Shown here piece after piece: positions 1-8,677 of a stretch of 64,000 bases of DNA; position 1 is the first letter of the stretch; every line of letters begins with the position of its first letter. The position numbers were made by a program, and so were the translations under genes. The notes beneath the pieces are model-generated. The model saw nothing but the letters and a program-made list of their open reading frames with translations. It had not been told where the DNA came from and made no database searches. This DNA is from Herbiconiux sp. L3-i23. Its GTDB lineage: Bacteria; Actinomycetota; Actinomycetes; Actinomycetales; Microbacteriaceae. The stretch lies in assembly GCF_023734115.1 (NCBI RefSeq), contig NZ_AP025737.1, forward strand, positions 62,001 through 126,000. Reading direction: 5' to 3'.

Positions 1-342
1 CGGTACCTTCTCGCCGAGGCGAGGGCCGGACGCACGGTCAGCCCTAAGGACCTCGCGGTGCGACTCGAGATCTCAACGGCATCCGTGTCGGTGCTGATCG
101 ACCGCCTCGAGAAGAGCGGCCATGTCGTCCGGCGACGTTCGCCGACCGACGGACGTGGAGTCATCGTCGAGGCGACTCCGTCCACGGAGGCCGAAGTGCG
201 CGGCACTCTCGGGGCGATGCACGGTCGCATGCACGAGGTCGCGGACTCGATGACGCCCGAGGAGGCACGCGCCGTCGTGCACTTCCTCCGCCGCATGACC
301 GCCGCGGTCGACTCGATCGACCCGCCCCATTCTGAGCGTTGA
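1..342 (+). CDS. MarR-family transcriptional regulator, 5'-truncated by the window edge
   Basis: The reading frame is open from base 1 to the TGA at 340-342, so only the C-terminal ~113 residues are visible. The remaining part shows the winged-helix core: a recognition-helix segment (LAVRLEISTASVSVLIDRLE), then the wing (VVRRRSPTDGRGVIVEAT), then the long dimerisation helix. This is the standard MarR order. Ligand and targets cannot be read from the sequence. The next gene starts 95 bp downstream on the same strand and appears unrelated. The family call is secure; the specific role is unknown. Confidence 0.85.
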   Translation, partial: RYLLAEARAGRTVSPKDLAVRLEISTASVSVLIDRLEKSGHVVRRRSPTDGRGVIVEATPSTEAEVRGTLGAMHGRMHEVADSMTPEEARAVVHFLRRMTAAVDSIDPPHSER

Positions 343-436
343 CTGACCGCCAGGTGGTCTTAGGTTATTCCCGGTTTGGAATCGGGCTGTACGGCTACTG
401 TGTGGGGCACGAACAAGACTGACGATCGGAGCTGTC

Positions 437-772
437 ATGAAGGGCAAGCTGGTTTTCGCCACCGGACTCGCGGTCGGCTATGTGCTGGGCACGCGCGCGG
501 GTCGACGCCGCTACGAGCAGATCAAGGCGAGCGCGCAGAAGCTGTGGACGAGCGCGCCCGTCCAGAAGGGCGTCGAGCAGGTCCAGGGCTTCGTCGACGA
601 GCACAGCCCCGACGTCCCGGCGGTTCTCGCCGACGGCGCGAAGAAGGTCATCGACAAGGTCGCCGAGTCGGCCTCGGGCAAGTCCGCGGCGCGCAAGGCG
701 TCCTCGCAGACCCGCTCGACGACGACGCGACGCAGCTCCGGGGCGTCGGCGAACGACGCCGCGACCGAGTGA
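437..772 (+). CDS. YtxH-like small membrane-associated protein
   Basis: This 111-residue protein opens with a single hydrophobic glycine-rich segment (LVFATGLAVGYVLGTRAG, about residues 5-22), followed by a basic RRRYEQIK stretch, an amphipathic middle and a Ser/Thr/Arg-rich disordered tail. That layout matches the YtxH/general-stress-like small proteins of actinobacteria. GGAG at 427-430 serves as the ribosome site for the ATG at 437. It is the first of three small envelope genes that run almost without gaps to 1461, which suggests one transcript and a shared envelope or stress role. No catalytic motif is visible. Confidence 0.7.
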   Translation: MKGKLVFATGLAVGYVLGTRAGRRRYEQIKASAQKLWTSAPVQKGVEQVQGFVDEHSPDVPAVLADGAKKVIDKVAESASGKSAARKASSQTRSTTTRRSSGASANDAATE

Positions 773-779
773 GGCACAG

Positions 780-1196
780 GTGACTGATACCGACGGCGCC
801 GATGTGCGGAAGAAGTCGCTCGGCAAACTCATCGCCGATGTGCCCGGACTCGTCGGGCAGCTCATCCGCGACGAGATCGATCAGATCAAGAAGGAGCTCG
901 TCAGCAAGCTGACAGCGCTCGGTATCGGGGTCGGGCTCTTCGCCGCGGCCGCGTTCCTCGGCTTCTTCCTGTTCGCGGTGCTCCTCGCCGCCGCGATCCT
1001 CGGACTCGCGGTGGTGTTCCCGGGCTGGCTCGCGGCGCTGATCGTCGCCGGAGCGCTGCTCGTCATCATCGTGATCCTCGTGCTCATCGGAGTCGCGCGC
1101 CTGAAGAAGGGCGTGCCGCCGGTTCCCGAGGAGACCATCAAGAGCGTGAAGAACGACGTGAGAGCGATCAAGGGGATGGGTAAGTATGACCACTGA
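780..1196 (+). CDS. Actinobacterial holin-X-like (phage holin family) membrane protein
   Basis: The start chosen is the GTG at 780, seven bases after the preceding stop; the longer upstream reading frame is an overlap artefact. The 138-residue product has a charged N-terminal amphipathic helix (about residues 10-45, rich in Asp/Lys) and two strong transmembrane segments with a short connecting turn (about 48-75 and 80-107). A basic cytoplasmic tail follows. This is the layout of the PF07332-type 'phage holin family' proteins of actinobacterial chromosomes. Despite the name, nothing phage-related surrounds it. It lies between YtxH-like and DUF3618 genes, a recurrent actinobacterial trio probably acting at the envelope. 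Confidence 0.75.
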   Translation: MTDTDGADVRKKSLGKLIADVPGLVGQLIRDEIDQIKKELVSKLTALGIGVGLFAAAAFLGFFLFAVLLAAAILGLAVVFPGWLAALIVAGALLVIIVILVLIGVARLKKGVPPVPEETIKSVKNDVRAIKGMGKYDH

Positions 1197-1461
1197 CGAC
1201 CAGTCGCTGACCCACAAGGAACGGGCACTCGGCGAGATCCGCGACGACATCGAGACGACCCGCGAGAAGCTCGCGGCGACGCTCGACGCCATCGAGGACA
1301 AGCTCAATCTGCCCAAGCAGGCGCAGCAGGCAGCCGGCAAGCTCGGTGACCGTTTCCGCGACCTGCAGCGCGACAACCCCGTCGTGCTGTACGCCTCGGC
1401 GGCGATCGTGGCGCTCGGCACGGTCGGCGGAGTGCTCGTCTGGCGCATGGCCAGACGATGA
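1186..1461 (+). CDS. DUF3618 family protein
   Basis: This 91-residue protein starts 11 bases inside the preceding gene, so the two are translationally coupled. The N-terminal two-thirds is a charged amphipathic helix carrying the family signature ERALGEIRDDIETTREKLAAT. It ends in one transmembrane helix (about residues 64-85) and a short basic tail. The family is widespread in actinobacteria beside holin-X/YtxH-like genes and is uncharacterised; the helix suggests a membrane-tethered partner of the previous protein. Confidence 0.8.
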   Translation: MTTDDQSLTHKERALGEIRDDIETTREKLAATLDAIEDKLNLPKQAQQAAGKLGDRFRDLQRDNPVVLYASAAIVALGTVGGVLVWRMARR

Positions 1462-1509
1462 CGTCTCCTCGTTTTTGATCGCTGCTCCGGCGGGTGTGTA
1501 ATGGAGGTC

Positions 1510-2169
1510 ATGACGTCCACAGGCTTCGCCGTGTGGACGGTGTTCCATCGTGACCCGTCTACCCCATCCACCCCGGACGACGCACCCGCTCTCGAGACGC
1601 TCATCGCTTCTCTCGCCGAGCGCGGCGTCGTGACCCGGGGCTTCTACGACGTCTCCGGCCTTCGGGCCGACGCGGACATCATGGTCTGGCTCCACGGAGA
1701 AGACCCGGCCGCGCTGCAGGCCGCTATCCGCGAACTCCGGCGCTCGCCGATGCTCGCCGCCCACGGCGTGAGCTGGAGTGCCATGGGCGTGCACCGCGAC
1801 GCGGAGTTCAACCGTTCGCACGTGCCCGGCTTCCTCCGCGGCGAGCACGCTCGGGAGTGGCTCACCGTCTACCCCTTCAACCGCTCGTACGACTGGTACG
1901 TGCTCCCCGAGGACGACCGCAAGCGCATGCTGATCGAGCACGGCCGCAAGGGCGCCGCGTACAAGTCGGTCGTCGCGAACACCGTCGCCGCGTTCGCGCT
2001 CGGCGACTACGAGTGGATCCTGCCGATGGAATCGGACTCTCTCACCGACCTCGTCGACATGATGCGGGAGCTGCGCGCCACCGACGCGCGTCTGCACGTG
2101 CGCGAGGAGATCCCCTTCTTCACCGGACGACGCATCGCCGTCGCCGAGATCGCCGAGGTGCTGTCGTGA
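1510..2169 (+). CDS. hemQ: Coproheme decarboxylase HemQ/ChdC (actinobacterial clade)
   Basis: It performs the last step of the coproporphyrin-dependent haem pathway, peroxide-driven oxidative decarboxylation of two propionates of coproheme to give haem b. The chlorite-dismutase fold is recognisable (FAVWTVF at the start; YPFNRSYDWYVLP; LIEHGRKG; TVAAFALGDYEW). Numbering from the ATG at 1510, His104, Tyr121 and His144 keep the spacing I recall for the distal His, catalytic Tyr and proximal His of C. diphtheriae ChdC (118/135/158), a constant offset of 14. Start choice: an in-frame ATG also exists at 1501. The GGAGGT at 1503-1508 is too close to serve 1510 as a ribosome site, but TGTAAT at 1497-1502 sits 7 bases before 1510, which fits leaderless initiation. 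First gene of the haem operon. Confidence 0.93.
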   Translation: MTSTGFAVWTVFHRDPSTPSTPDDAPALETLIASLAERGVVTRGFYDVSGLRADADIMVWLHGEDPAALQAAIRELRRSPMLAAHGVSWSAMGVHRDAEFNRSHVPGFLRGEHAREWLTVYPFNRSYDWYVLPEDDRKRMLIEHGRKGAAYKSVVANTVAAFALGDYEWILPMESDSLTDLVDMMRELRATDARLHVREEIPFFTGRRIAVAEIAEVLS

Positions 2170-3329
2170 CCGGAGTCGTCCCTGCGGCCACCCCCGCCGC
2201 GGAGAACGGGCCCGAGCACGTCTCGGAGCCCACCGCCTACGACGCCATCCTCCTTGCGAGCTTCGGCGGGCCCGAGGGGCAGGATGATGTCATCCCGTTC
2301 CTGCGCAACGTGACCCGTGGCCGCGGCATCCCCGATGAGCGCCTCGAGGAGGTGGCCCACCACTACCGCGCGTTCGGCGGCGTGAGCCCGATCAACGATC
2401 AGAACCGCGAACTGAAGGCGGCGCTCGAGGCGGAGCTGGAGCGGCGCGGCATCGACCTGCCCGTCATCTGGGGCAACCGCAACTGGGACCCCTACCTCGC
2501 CGACGCTCTCCGCGACGCCGCCGGTGCGGGTCATCGCAAGCTCATCGCCATCGCGACCAGCGCGTACAGCTCCTACTCGAGCTGCCGCCAGTACCGCGAG
2601 GACTTCGCGATGGCGCTCGACGCGACCGGGCTCGACGGCACGCTGCAGATCGACAAGGTGCGGCAGTTCTTCGACCACCCGGGATTCGTGCAGCCGTTCA
2701 TCGACGGAGTGCGCGACGGTCTCGACGAGGTGCAGCGCGCGGTGCCGGGCATCGATCTGGCGACCGAAGTGCGTCTGCTCTTCGCGACCCATTCCATCCC
2801 GAGCACCGATGCCGCCAAGTCCGGACCGGACTTCCGCGGCTTCGGCGAGGGCGGCGCGTACGCGGCCCAGCACCTCGCGGTCGCCGAGGTCGTCGCCGCG
2901 GAGTCCGGACGCGGTGTCCCGTGGGAGCTCGTCTACCAGTCGCGCAGCGGGCCGCCGAGCCAGCCCTGGCTCGAACCCGACATCAACGACCGCATCGAGG
3001 AGCTCGCGAAGGACGGCGTCCGCGCCGTCGTCATCGTTCCGATCGGGTTCGTCAGCGACCACATGGAGGTCAAGTGGGACCTCGACACCGAAGCGGTCGA
3101 GACCGCCGGTGAGCACGGCATGATCGCCGTCCGAGTCCCCACGCCGGGCACCCACGCCGCCTACGTCTCGGGCCTCGTCGACCTGGTTCTCGAACGCCGG
3201 GACGGGATCCCGGCCGCCGAGCGGCCCGCCGTCACCTCGCTCGGGCCGTGGTACGACGTGTGCCGGCCGGGGTGCTGCGAGAACGTGAGGCTCGGCTTCA
3301 AACCAGCCGTCGCCGGGTTGGCGCCGTGA
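2166..3329 (+). CDS. hemH: Coproporphyrin III ferrochelatase HemH/CpfC
   Basis: It inserts Fe2+ into coproporphyrin III to make coproheme, the substrate of HemQ encoded just upstream. The start is the GTG at 2166, overlapping the hemQ stop by 4 nt; this gives 387 residues. Visible active-site elements are the ATHSIP histidine (His209) and the FVSDHMEVKWDLD segment with Glu301. Cys140 together with a C-terminal CX3CC (Cys366, Cys370, Cys371) are candidate [2Fe-2S] ligands, a trait known in many actinobacterial ferrochelatases; the exact ligand assignment is inference. The gene order in this operon puts the terminal enzymes first. Confidence 0.96.
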   Translation: MTGVVPAATPAAENGPEHVSEPTAYDAILLASFGGPEGQDDVIPFLRNVTRGRGIPDERLEEVAHHYRAFGGVSPINDQNRELKAALEAELERRGIDLPVIWGNRNWDPYLADALRDAAGAGHRKLIAIATSAYSSYSSCRQYREDFAMALDATGLDGTLQIDKVRQFFDHPGFVQPFIDGVRDGLDEVQRAVPGIDLATEVRLLFATHSIPSTDAAKSGPDFRGFGEGGAYAAQHLAVAEVVAAESGRGVPWELVYQSRSGPPSQPWLEPDINDRIEELAKDGVRAVVIVPIGFVSDHMEVKWDLDTEAVETAGEHGMIAVRVPTPGTHAAYVSGLVDLVLERRDGIPAAERPAVTSLGPWYDVCRPGCCENVRLGFKPAVAGLAP

Positions 3330-4297
3330 CCATTCGGGTCGGAACCCGGGGGAGCGCGCTCGCGCTCGCCCAGGCAGGTCACATCGCCGACCGGCTGGCC
3401 GAGGCCGCCGACGAGGAGGTCGTCCTCGTCCCGATCTCGAGCGAGGGCGACATCGACTCGTCGTCGCTGTCCGTGATCGGAGGACGCGGCGTGTTCGCGG
3501 GCGCCCTCCGCGAGGCGCTGCTGGCCGGACGGTGCGATGTGCTCGTGCATTCGCTGAAGGATCTGCCCACCGTCCCCGCTGAGGGGCTCGTCGTGGCGGC
3601 GGTTCCGGAGCGCGCCGACGCGCGGGACGTGCTCTGCGCGCGCGACGGCGCGACCCTCGACACGCTGCCCGCCGGCGCGCGGGTCGGCACGGGATCCCCC
3701 CGCCGGATCGCTCAGCTTCGCCGACGCCGTCCGGACCTCGAGATCGTCGACCTGCGCGGGAACGTCGACACCCGTCTGCTCCGCGCGAAGACCGGCGACC
3801 TCGACGCGGTGGTGCTCTCTCTCGCCGGACTCGAACGTCTCGGCCGCGCCGACGAGGTCACCGAGTACCTCGACCTCGACGCGTGGCCGACGGCCGCCGG
3901 TCAGGGGGCGCTCGCGATCGAGGTGCGCGAGGCCGATGCGGCGCACCTTCGCCCGCCGTTCCCCGAGCCGGGACCGGTCGGACGCGCGCTGCGCGGACTC
4001 TCCGACGCGACCTCCGAGCACTGCATCGCCGCCGAGCGCGATGTCCTCCGCGGGCTCGACGCGGGCTGCACCGCGCCGATCGGCGTCTCTGCGCGCATCA
4101 TCGACGGCGAGTTGGCCCTGCACGCCGTCGTGTACGCACCCTCGGGCGAGGCCAACGTCGAGCACCGTGCCACCGCTCCCTTCGACTCCGACGACCTCTC
4201 CACCCTTCAGGACGCGGCAGCCGCGCTCGCCCGCGAGACCGTCACGGCGCTCCTCGATGACGGCGCCGCCGACCTCGCCCCGGTCGGTGCCGCATGA
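3326..4297 (+). CDS. hemC: Hydroxymethylbilane synthase (porphobilinogen deaminase)
   Basis: It polymerises four porphobilinogen molecules into hydroxymethylbilane in the cytoplasm. The start is the GTG at 3326, overlapping the hemH stop by 4 nt, giving 323 residues. The product begins with the diagnostic TIRVGTRGSALALAQ. It contains the Lys-rich VHSLKDLPT motif and the GSPRRIAQL substrate-binding segment. The cofactor cysteine lies in LDAGCTAPIGV (Cys248), which carries the dipyrromethane primer. Length and motif order are normal for the family. Confidence 0.97.
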   Translation: MTIRVGTRGSALALAQAGHIADRLAEAADEEVVLVPISSEGDIDSSSLSVIGGRGVFAGALREALLAGRCDVLVHSLKDLPTVPAEGLVVAAVPERADARDVLCARDGATLDTLPAGARVGTGSPRRIAQLRRRRPDLEIVDLRGNVDTRLLRAKTGDLDAVVLSLAGLERLGRADEVTEYLDLDAWPTAAGQGALAIEVREADAAHLRPPFPEPGPVGRALRGLSDATSEHCIAAERDVLRGLDAGCTAPIGVSARIIDGELALHAVVYAPSGEANVEHRATAPFDSDDLSTLQDAAAALARETVTALLDDGAADLAPVGAA

Positions 4298-5076
4298 CCC
4301 GCCGCGGACCACTGACCGGGTGGCGTGTCCTCGTCCCGCGCGGCGGACCATGGGGTCACGGCGTCGCCGCAGACCTCCGCCTGCGCGGCGCGACCCCGGT
4401 GGTCGCTCCGATGATCAACTTCGCCAGCACCGCCGATTCCGAGTCGCTGGTGCACGCACTCGACGAGCTGAAGGCCGGGCGCTTCGACTGGATGTCGGTG
4501 ACCAGTGCCACCACGGTCGACGTGCTGTCGTCGCACCGGGTGGTCGTGCCCGACTCGACCCGTATCGCGGCGGTCGGCGAGACCACGGCGGCAGCGCTCG
4601 TCGCCGCCGGCTACCGGGTCGACTTCGTGCCGAGCCGCGACAATTCGGCCGCCGGTCTGCTGGCCGAATGGGATGAGGCGACCGGTGCCTCAGTTCCGCA
4701 GCGAATCCTGGCGCTGCGCTCCGATATCGCGAAGCCCGTGCTCACCGACGGCCTGCGGGCTGCGGGGCACGACGTCGAGTCGGTCATCGCCTACCGCACG
4801 GTGGGCGTTCCGGTCGATCCCGCGGTGATCCACGACATCGCGGCCGGAGCGTTCCGGGCGATCCTCGTCACCTCCGGAAGCGTGGCGACTCAGATCCACG
4901 AGCAGTTCGGCGAGATCCCCGAGGGCACCCTGGTCGCCTGCATCGGTCCGCGCACCGCGGCGGACGCGCGCAACGTGGGTCTGCGGGTCGACCTCGTCGC
5001 GGAGGAGCGCAGCGCCGAATCACTCATCGAAGCCCTCGTCGGCGTGGTCCGATCGGGCGCGGAAGAAGACCGATGA
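4294..5076 (+). CDS. hemD: Uroporphyrinogen-III synthase
   Basis: It cyclises hydroxymethylbilane with inversion of ring D to give uroporphyrinogen III. The 260-residue protein shows the two alternating alpha/beta domains typical of HemD: an N-terminal [12 protein letters not shown] strand/loop, a central [15 protein letters not shown] segment and a C-terminal [10 protein letters not shown] ... ACIGPRTA segment. HemD proteins diverge strongly, so the call rests on these short motifs plus position between hemC and hemB. The ATG overlaps the hemC stop by 4 nt. Confidence 0.92.
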   Translation: MTRRGPLTGWRVLVPRGGPWGHGVAADLRLRGATPVVAPMINFASTADSESLVHALDELKAGRFDWMSVTSATTVDVLSSHRVVVPDSTRIAAVGETTAAALVAAGYRVDFVPSRDNSAAGLLAEWDEATGASVPQRILALRSDIAKPVLTDGLRAAGHDVESVIAYRTVGVPVDPAVIHDIAAGAFRAILVTSGSVATQIHEQFGEIPEGTLVACIGPRTAADARNVGLRVDLVAEERSAESLIEALVGVVRSGAEEDR

Positions 5077-6047
5077 TCCCCATCAGACCCCGCCGTCTGC
5101 GCAGCACTCCCGCGATGAGGGCGCTGACCGCCGAGACGCGACTGCACCGGTCGCGTCTCGTGCTGCCGATGTTCGTGCGCGAAGGCATCGACGAGCCCGT
5201 CGCGATCACCTCGATGCCGGGAGTGGTCCAGCACTCGCTCGACTCGGTGCGCCGCGCCGTCACCGAGGCCGCGGAAGCGGGCATCGGGGGCGTGATGCTG
5301 TTCGGCATCCCCGAGGAGAAGGACGCGGTGGGCTCCGGAGCCACCGACCCCGACGGCATCCTCAACGTCGCCACCCGTGTGGTGGCCGAAGAGGTCGGCG
5401 ATGCGCTCGTCGTGCAGACCGACCTCTGCCTCGACGAATTCACCGACCACGGCCATTGCGGTGTTCTCGCCGCCGACGGGAGCGTCGACAACGACGCCAC
5501 CCTCGAGCGGTACGCCGACATGGCCATCGCCCAGGCAGAGAGCGGCTCGCAGCTGCTCGGACTCAGCGGCATGATGGACGGCCAGGTCGCGGTCGTCCGC
5601 GCCGCGCTCGACGACGCCGGTCACAGCGGAGTCGCGGTGCTCGGATACGCCGCGAAGTACGCGTCGGCGTTCTACGGCCCGTTCCGCGAAGCGGTCGATT
5701 CGTCGCTGAAGGGCGACCGCCGCAGCTACCAGCTCGACCCCGGTAACGGGCGCGAGGGTCTGCGCGAGGCGCTGCTCGACATCGACGAGGGCGCCGACGT
5801 CGTCATGGTGAAGCCCGCGAGCCACTACCTCGACGTCCTCGCCGAGGTCGCGGCGGCGAGCGAGATCCCCGTGTGGGCCTACCAGGTGTCGGGCGAGTAC
5901 GCGATGCTCGAAGCCGCGGCGGCCCACGGATGGATCACCCGTCGACCGGCGATCCTCGAGTCGCTGACCGCGATCTTCCGCGCCGGCGGCGATGTCGCCC
6001 TCACCTACTGGGCCGTCGAGGTCGCCCGCTGGTTGGACGAGCGATGA
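5073..6047 (+). CDS. hemB: Delta-aminolevulinic acid dehydratase (porphobilinogen synthase)
   Basis: It condenses two 5-aminolevulinate molecules to porphobilinogen. The 324-residue protein carries both active-site lysines: Lys195 in [16 protein letters not shown] and the Schiff-base Lys247 in [13 protein letters not shown]. The metal-binding region reads [15 protein letters not shown], so cysteines are present where Zn-type enzymes hold them. The ATG overlaps the hemD stop by 4 nt and the gene runs into hemL with another 4-nt overlap. Confidence 0.97.
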   Translation: MIPIRPRRLRSTPAMRALTAETRLHRSRLVLPMFVREGIDEPVAITSMPGVVQHSLDSVRRAVTEAAEAGIGGVMLFGIPEEKDAVGSGATDPDGILNVATRVVAEEVGDALVVQTDLCLDEFTDHGHCGVLAADGSVDNDATLERYADMAIAQAESGSQLLGLSGMMDGQVAVVRAALDDAGHSGVAVLGYAAKYASAFYGPFREAVDSSLKGDRRSYQLDPGNGREGLREALLDIDEGADVVMVKPASHYLDVLAEVAAASEIPVWAYQVSGEYAMLEAAAAHGWITRRPAILESLTAIFRAGGDVALTYWAVEVARWLDER

Positions 6048-7369
6048 CCGACGGCGCCCTCTTCGCCCGCGCGAAGCAGTCCATCCCCGGCGGGGTCAAT
6101 TCACCGGTCCGTGCCTTCCGCTCGGTCGGCGGCGACCCCGTCTTCATCGCGAGCGCACGCGGCCCGTTCGTCTACGACACCGACGGCACGGAGTACGTCG
6201 ACCTGGTCTGCTCGTGGGGGCCGATGATCCTCGGCCACGCGCATCCCGAGGTCGTCGACGCGGTGCAGACCGCCGCATCTCGAGGCTTGTCGTTCGGTGC
6301 TCCGACCCTCGCCGAGGTCGAGCTCGCCGAGCTCGTACGCGACCGCGTCTCGGCCGACGGCGCCCGACCGCTCGAGCGCATCCGGCTCGTCTCCACCGGC
6401 ACCGAGGCGACCATGACGGCGATCCGCCTCGCCCGCGGCTACACCGGGCGCGACGTGATCATCAAGTTCGCCGGGCACTACCACGGGCATTCCGACGGGC
6501 TGCTCGCCGAGGCCGGCTCGGGCCTTGCGACTCTCGCGATCCCGGGGTCGGCCGGTGTCCCGGCGGACGTCGCCGCGCACACGCTGGTGATCCCGTACAA
6601 CGACCTCGACGCCGTCGAGGCGGCCTTCGCCGCGCACGCCGGGCGGATCGCCGCGGTGATCGTGGAAGCCGCGTCGGCCAACATGGGGGTCGTGCCGCCG
6701 ACGCCCGGCTTCAACGCGGCGCTCTCCCGCATCGCGCACGAGCATGGCGCCCTGCTCATCGTCGATGAAGTCCTCACCGGTTTCCGTGTGGGACCCGCCG
6801 GATGGTGGGGGTACGAGAACGCCGGGGCGCTGGCGTATCAGCCCGACATCGTCACCTACGGCAAGGTCATCGGCGGCGGGATGCCCCTCGCCGCGATCGC
6901 CGGTCGAGCCGACGTACTCGACCTGCTCGCCCCGCTCGGCCCCGTCTATCAGGCCGGCACCCTCTCGGGGAATCCGGTCGCGGTGGCCGCCGGGCTCACG
7001 ACGCTGCGTCTCGCCGATGCCGACGTGTATCGACGGGTCGATTCCGCTGCCCAGCGGGTCGCGCAGGCGGCGTCGCGAGCGTTGGCCGCCGAGGGCGTCG
7101 CCCACGTCGTCCAGAACGCGGGCAGCCTCTTCAGCATCGTCTTCGCCGACGAGGCCGCCACCGATTACGACGCCGTGCGCGCGCAGGAGTCGTGGCGGTA
7201 TCCGCCGTTCTTCCACTCGATGCTCGATCAGGGCGTCTCGCTGCCGCCGTCGGTGTTCGAGGCCTGGTTCCTCTCCGCCTCCCACGACGACGATGCGATC
7301 GGACGGATCGAAGCAGCGCTGCCCGCCGCTGCCCGCGCCGCAGCCGCCGCCGTCGCCCCCGTCGCGTAG
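6044..7369 (+). CDS. hemL: Glutamate-1-semialdehyde 2,1-aminomutase
   Basis: This PLP enzyme converts glutamate-1-semialdehyde to 5-aminolevulinate, the entry point of the C5 haem route. The ATG at 6044 overlaps the hemB stop, giving 441 residues. Diagnostic parts are the N-terminal [18 protein letters not shown], the [21 protein letters not shown]-phosphate region, [15 protein letters not shown], and the PLP lysine Lys274 in [12 protein letters not shown]. The tail is alanine/proline-rich. hemA is not in this window. Last enzyme gene of the haem operon; the lipoprotein gene begins 9 bases later. Confidence 0.97.
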   Translation: MTDGALFARAKQSIPGGVNSPVRAFRSVGGDPVFIASARGPFVYDTDGTEYVDLVCSWGPMILGHAHPEVVDAVQTAASRGLSFGAPTLAEVELAELVRDRVSADGARPLERIRLVSTGTEATMTAIRLARGYTGRDVIIKFAGHYHGHSDGLLAEAGSGLATLAIPGSAGVPADVAAHTLVIPYNDLDAVEAAFAAHAGRIAAVIVEAASANMGVVPPTPGFNAALSRIAHEHGALLIVDEVLTGFRVGPAGWWGYENAGALAYQPDIVTYGKVIGGGMPLAAIAGRADVLDLLAPLGPVYQAGTLSGNPVAVAAGLTTLRLADADVYRRVDSAAQRVAQAASRALAAEGVAHVVQNAGSLFSIVFADEAATDYDAVRAQESWRYPPFFHSMLDQGVSLPPSVFEAWFLSASHDDDAIGRIEAALPAAARAAAAAVAPVA

Positions 7370-7378
7370 TTCGAGCGG

Positions 7379-7954
7379 ATGCGTGCGAGGGGCGCTCGCC
7401 GCGGAGCAGTCGCCGCCGGCGCGCTACTGCTGGTCGGGGTGCTCGCCGGCTGCGGGCCCGGCGGTAGCCCCTCGTCCTCCGCCGAGTCGGCGACCCCCTC
7501 CGCCGTGCCGCTCGAGGGCGATCGGGATGGCGACGGACAGCTGTCCGAGTTCGAGAAGCAGGTCCTCGCCCGGAACGCGCCGCGGGAGGTGGCGCTGGCG
7601 GACGGTACTGCCGCGACGGTGACCCCGGGCGAGCCACTACCGCAACCGGTCACGGACCAGATCGTGGCGGAGGCGCTGCCGGCGGTGGCCGAGGTCAGTT
7701 CGATCGATGAGTTCGAGTCCTTCGACGGGCGGAAGAAGCTCCGCGCTCTCGCCGACCGATATGCGGCGTTGCTCAGTCGCTCGGTCGTGATCGTCTACCC
7801 CGACAGGTCCGACTACTGGAACTGGGAAGTCTCGAGCGACGCCGGTGATGTGGCGGTGACGGGAATCAGCGGGACCAAGGACCGAGATGCAACTGTCGCG
7901 GCGGCTGCGGAATGGGTGGAGTCCGAGGACGCCTACCTCATCGTGGTCGGCTGA
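7379..7954 (+). CDS. Lipoprotein with an EF-hand-like calcium loop, function unknown
   Basis: This 191-residue secreted protein has an Arg-rich start, a hydrophobic core and a lipobox LAGC with the lipidated cysteine at residue 25. A Ser-rich linker follows. Residues 48-59 read DRDGDGQLSEFE, a complete 12-position EF-hand loop with acidic residues at positions 1, 3, 5 and 12. The C-terminal half is mixed alpha/beta (VVIVYPDRSDYWNWEVSSDAG) and I do not recognise it. The gene starts 9 bases after hemL, so it may share the haem transcript, but no functional link is evident. Confidence 0.8.
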   Translation: MRARGARRGAVAAGALLLVGVLAGCGPGGSPSSSAESATPSAVPLEGDRDGDGQLSEFEKQVLARNAPREVALADGTAATVTPGEPLPQPVTDQIVAEALPAVAEVSSIDEFESFDGRKKLRALADRYAALLSRSVVIVYPDRSDYWNWEVSSDAGDVAVTGISGTKDRDATVAAAAEWVESEDAYLIVVG

Positions 7955-8050
7955 AGGCCGCTTGCGGTAGGGTCCCCGGCGATCGACGACCCGAGTATCT
8001 CGGATTGCGCATAGCGAGAGGGTTCGCGTGCAGGCCGCGCCTCCGCGCTA

Positions 8051-8069
8051 ATGTGAACGTCGTTCACAT
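8051..8069. promoter_or_regulatory. 19-bp perfect palindrome, probable TetR-type operator
   Basis: ATGTGAACG-T-CGTTCACAT: two 9-bp arms around one central base, ending 25 bases before the GTG of the DHFR-like gene. TAATGT at 8049-8054 overlaps its left arm and could be the -10 element, so a bound regulator would block transcription. GTGAACG/CGTTCAC arms are typical of TetR-family operators. No TetR gene lies next to it in this window. Confidence 0.6.
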
Positions 8070-8094
8070 CTCCGGCAGGCAGCGAGGACTCTCC

Positions 8095-8664
8095 GTGCGA
8101 CCACTCCGCTACTCGATCAACGTCACGCTCGACGGTTCCGTCTCCCACGAGGTGGGGCTGCCGCCGGATGCGGAATCGATGAGGTACTGGGCCGAGCAGA
8201 TGGACCGCGCCGACGCTCTCCTCTTCGGCCGCGTGACCTACCGGATGATGGAATCCGCGTGGCGGAAGCCCGCCGAGGGAGCATGGCCCGCGTGGATGAG
8301 CGACTGGCAGCTGCCGTTCGCCGAGGCCATCGACACGGCGAAGAAATACGTGTTCTCGAGCACGCTGCCCGCGGTCGACTGGAACGCCGAGCTGATTCGC
8401 GGGGACGTGCGGAGCGCCGTCGATGCGCTCAAACGGGAGCCGGGCGAAGCGATCTGGGTGGGCGGGGTGACCCTTCCGGTCGCACTGGCGGAGTGGGGAC
8501 TCATCGACGAATACGAGTTCGTCGTGCATCCGGTGATCGCCGGACGCGGACCGTCCCTGCTCGGCGGGCTGCACGAGCAGATCCCGCTCGAACCGGTGGA
8601 CCGGCGGGAGCTCGCGTCAGGCGTCGTGGTTCAGCGGTACCGGCCGGCCCGCCCCGTCGGCTGA
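8095..8664 (+). CDS. Dihydrofolate reductase-like / RibD C-terminal domain protein
   Basis: This 189-residue protein starts at the GTG at 8095, with GAGGA about 8 bases upstream. It has the RibD-C/DHFR-like fold signature: an N-terminal LRYSINVTLDGS strand-loop, LLFGRVTYRMME, the central YVFSSTLPAVDWN segment, the nucleotide-binding IWVGGVTLPVALAEWGLIDE, and the terminal VVHPVIAGRGPSLLGG. Such stand-alone proteins are common in actinobacteria, are thought to be NAD(P)H-dependent reductases, and have no assigned substrate. It lies directly behind the palindromic operator at 8051-8069. Confidence 0.85.
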   Translation: MRPLRYSINVTLDGSVSHEVGLPPDAESMRYWAEQMDRADALLFGRVTYRMMESAWRKPAEGAWPAWMSDWQLPFAEAIDTAKKYVFSSTLPAVDWNAELIRGDVRSAVDALKREPGEAIWVGGVTLPVALAEWGLIDEYEFVVHPVIAGRGPSLLGGLHEQIPLEPVDRRELASGVVVQRYRPARPVG

Positions 8665-8677
8665 CGATCCCGTGAGG

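Noticed and set aside
780-1461. Holin-type name as evidence of a prophage
   Set aside because: The protein belongs to a chromosomal actinobacterial family, and no other phage gene, integrase or att site is near it.
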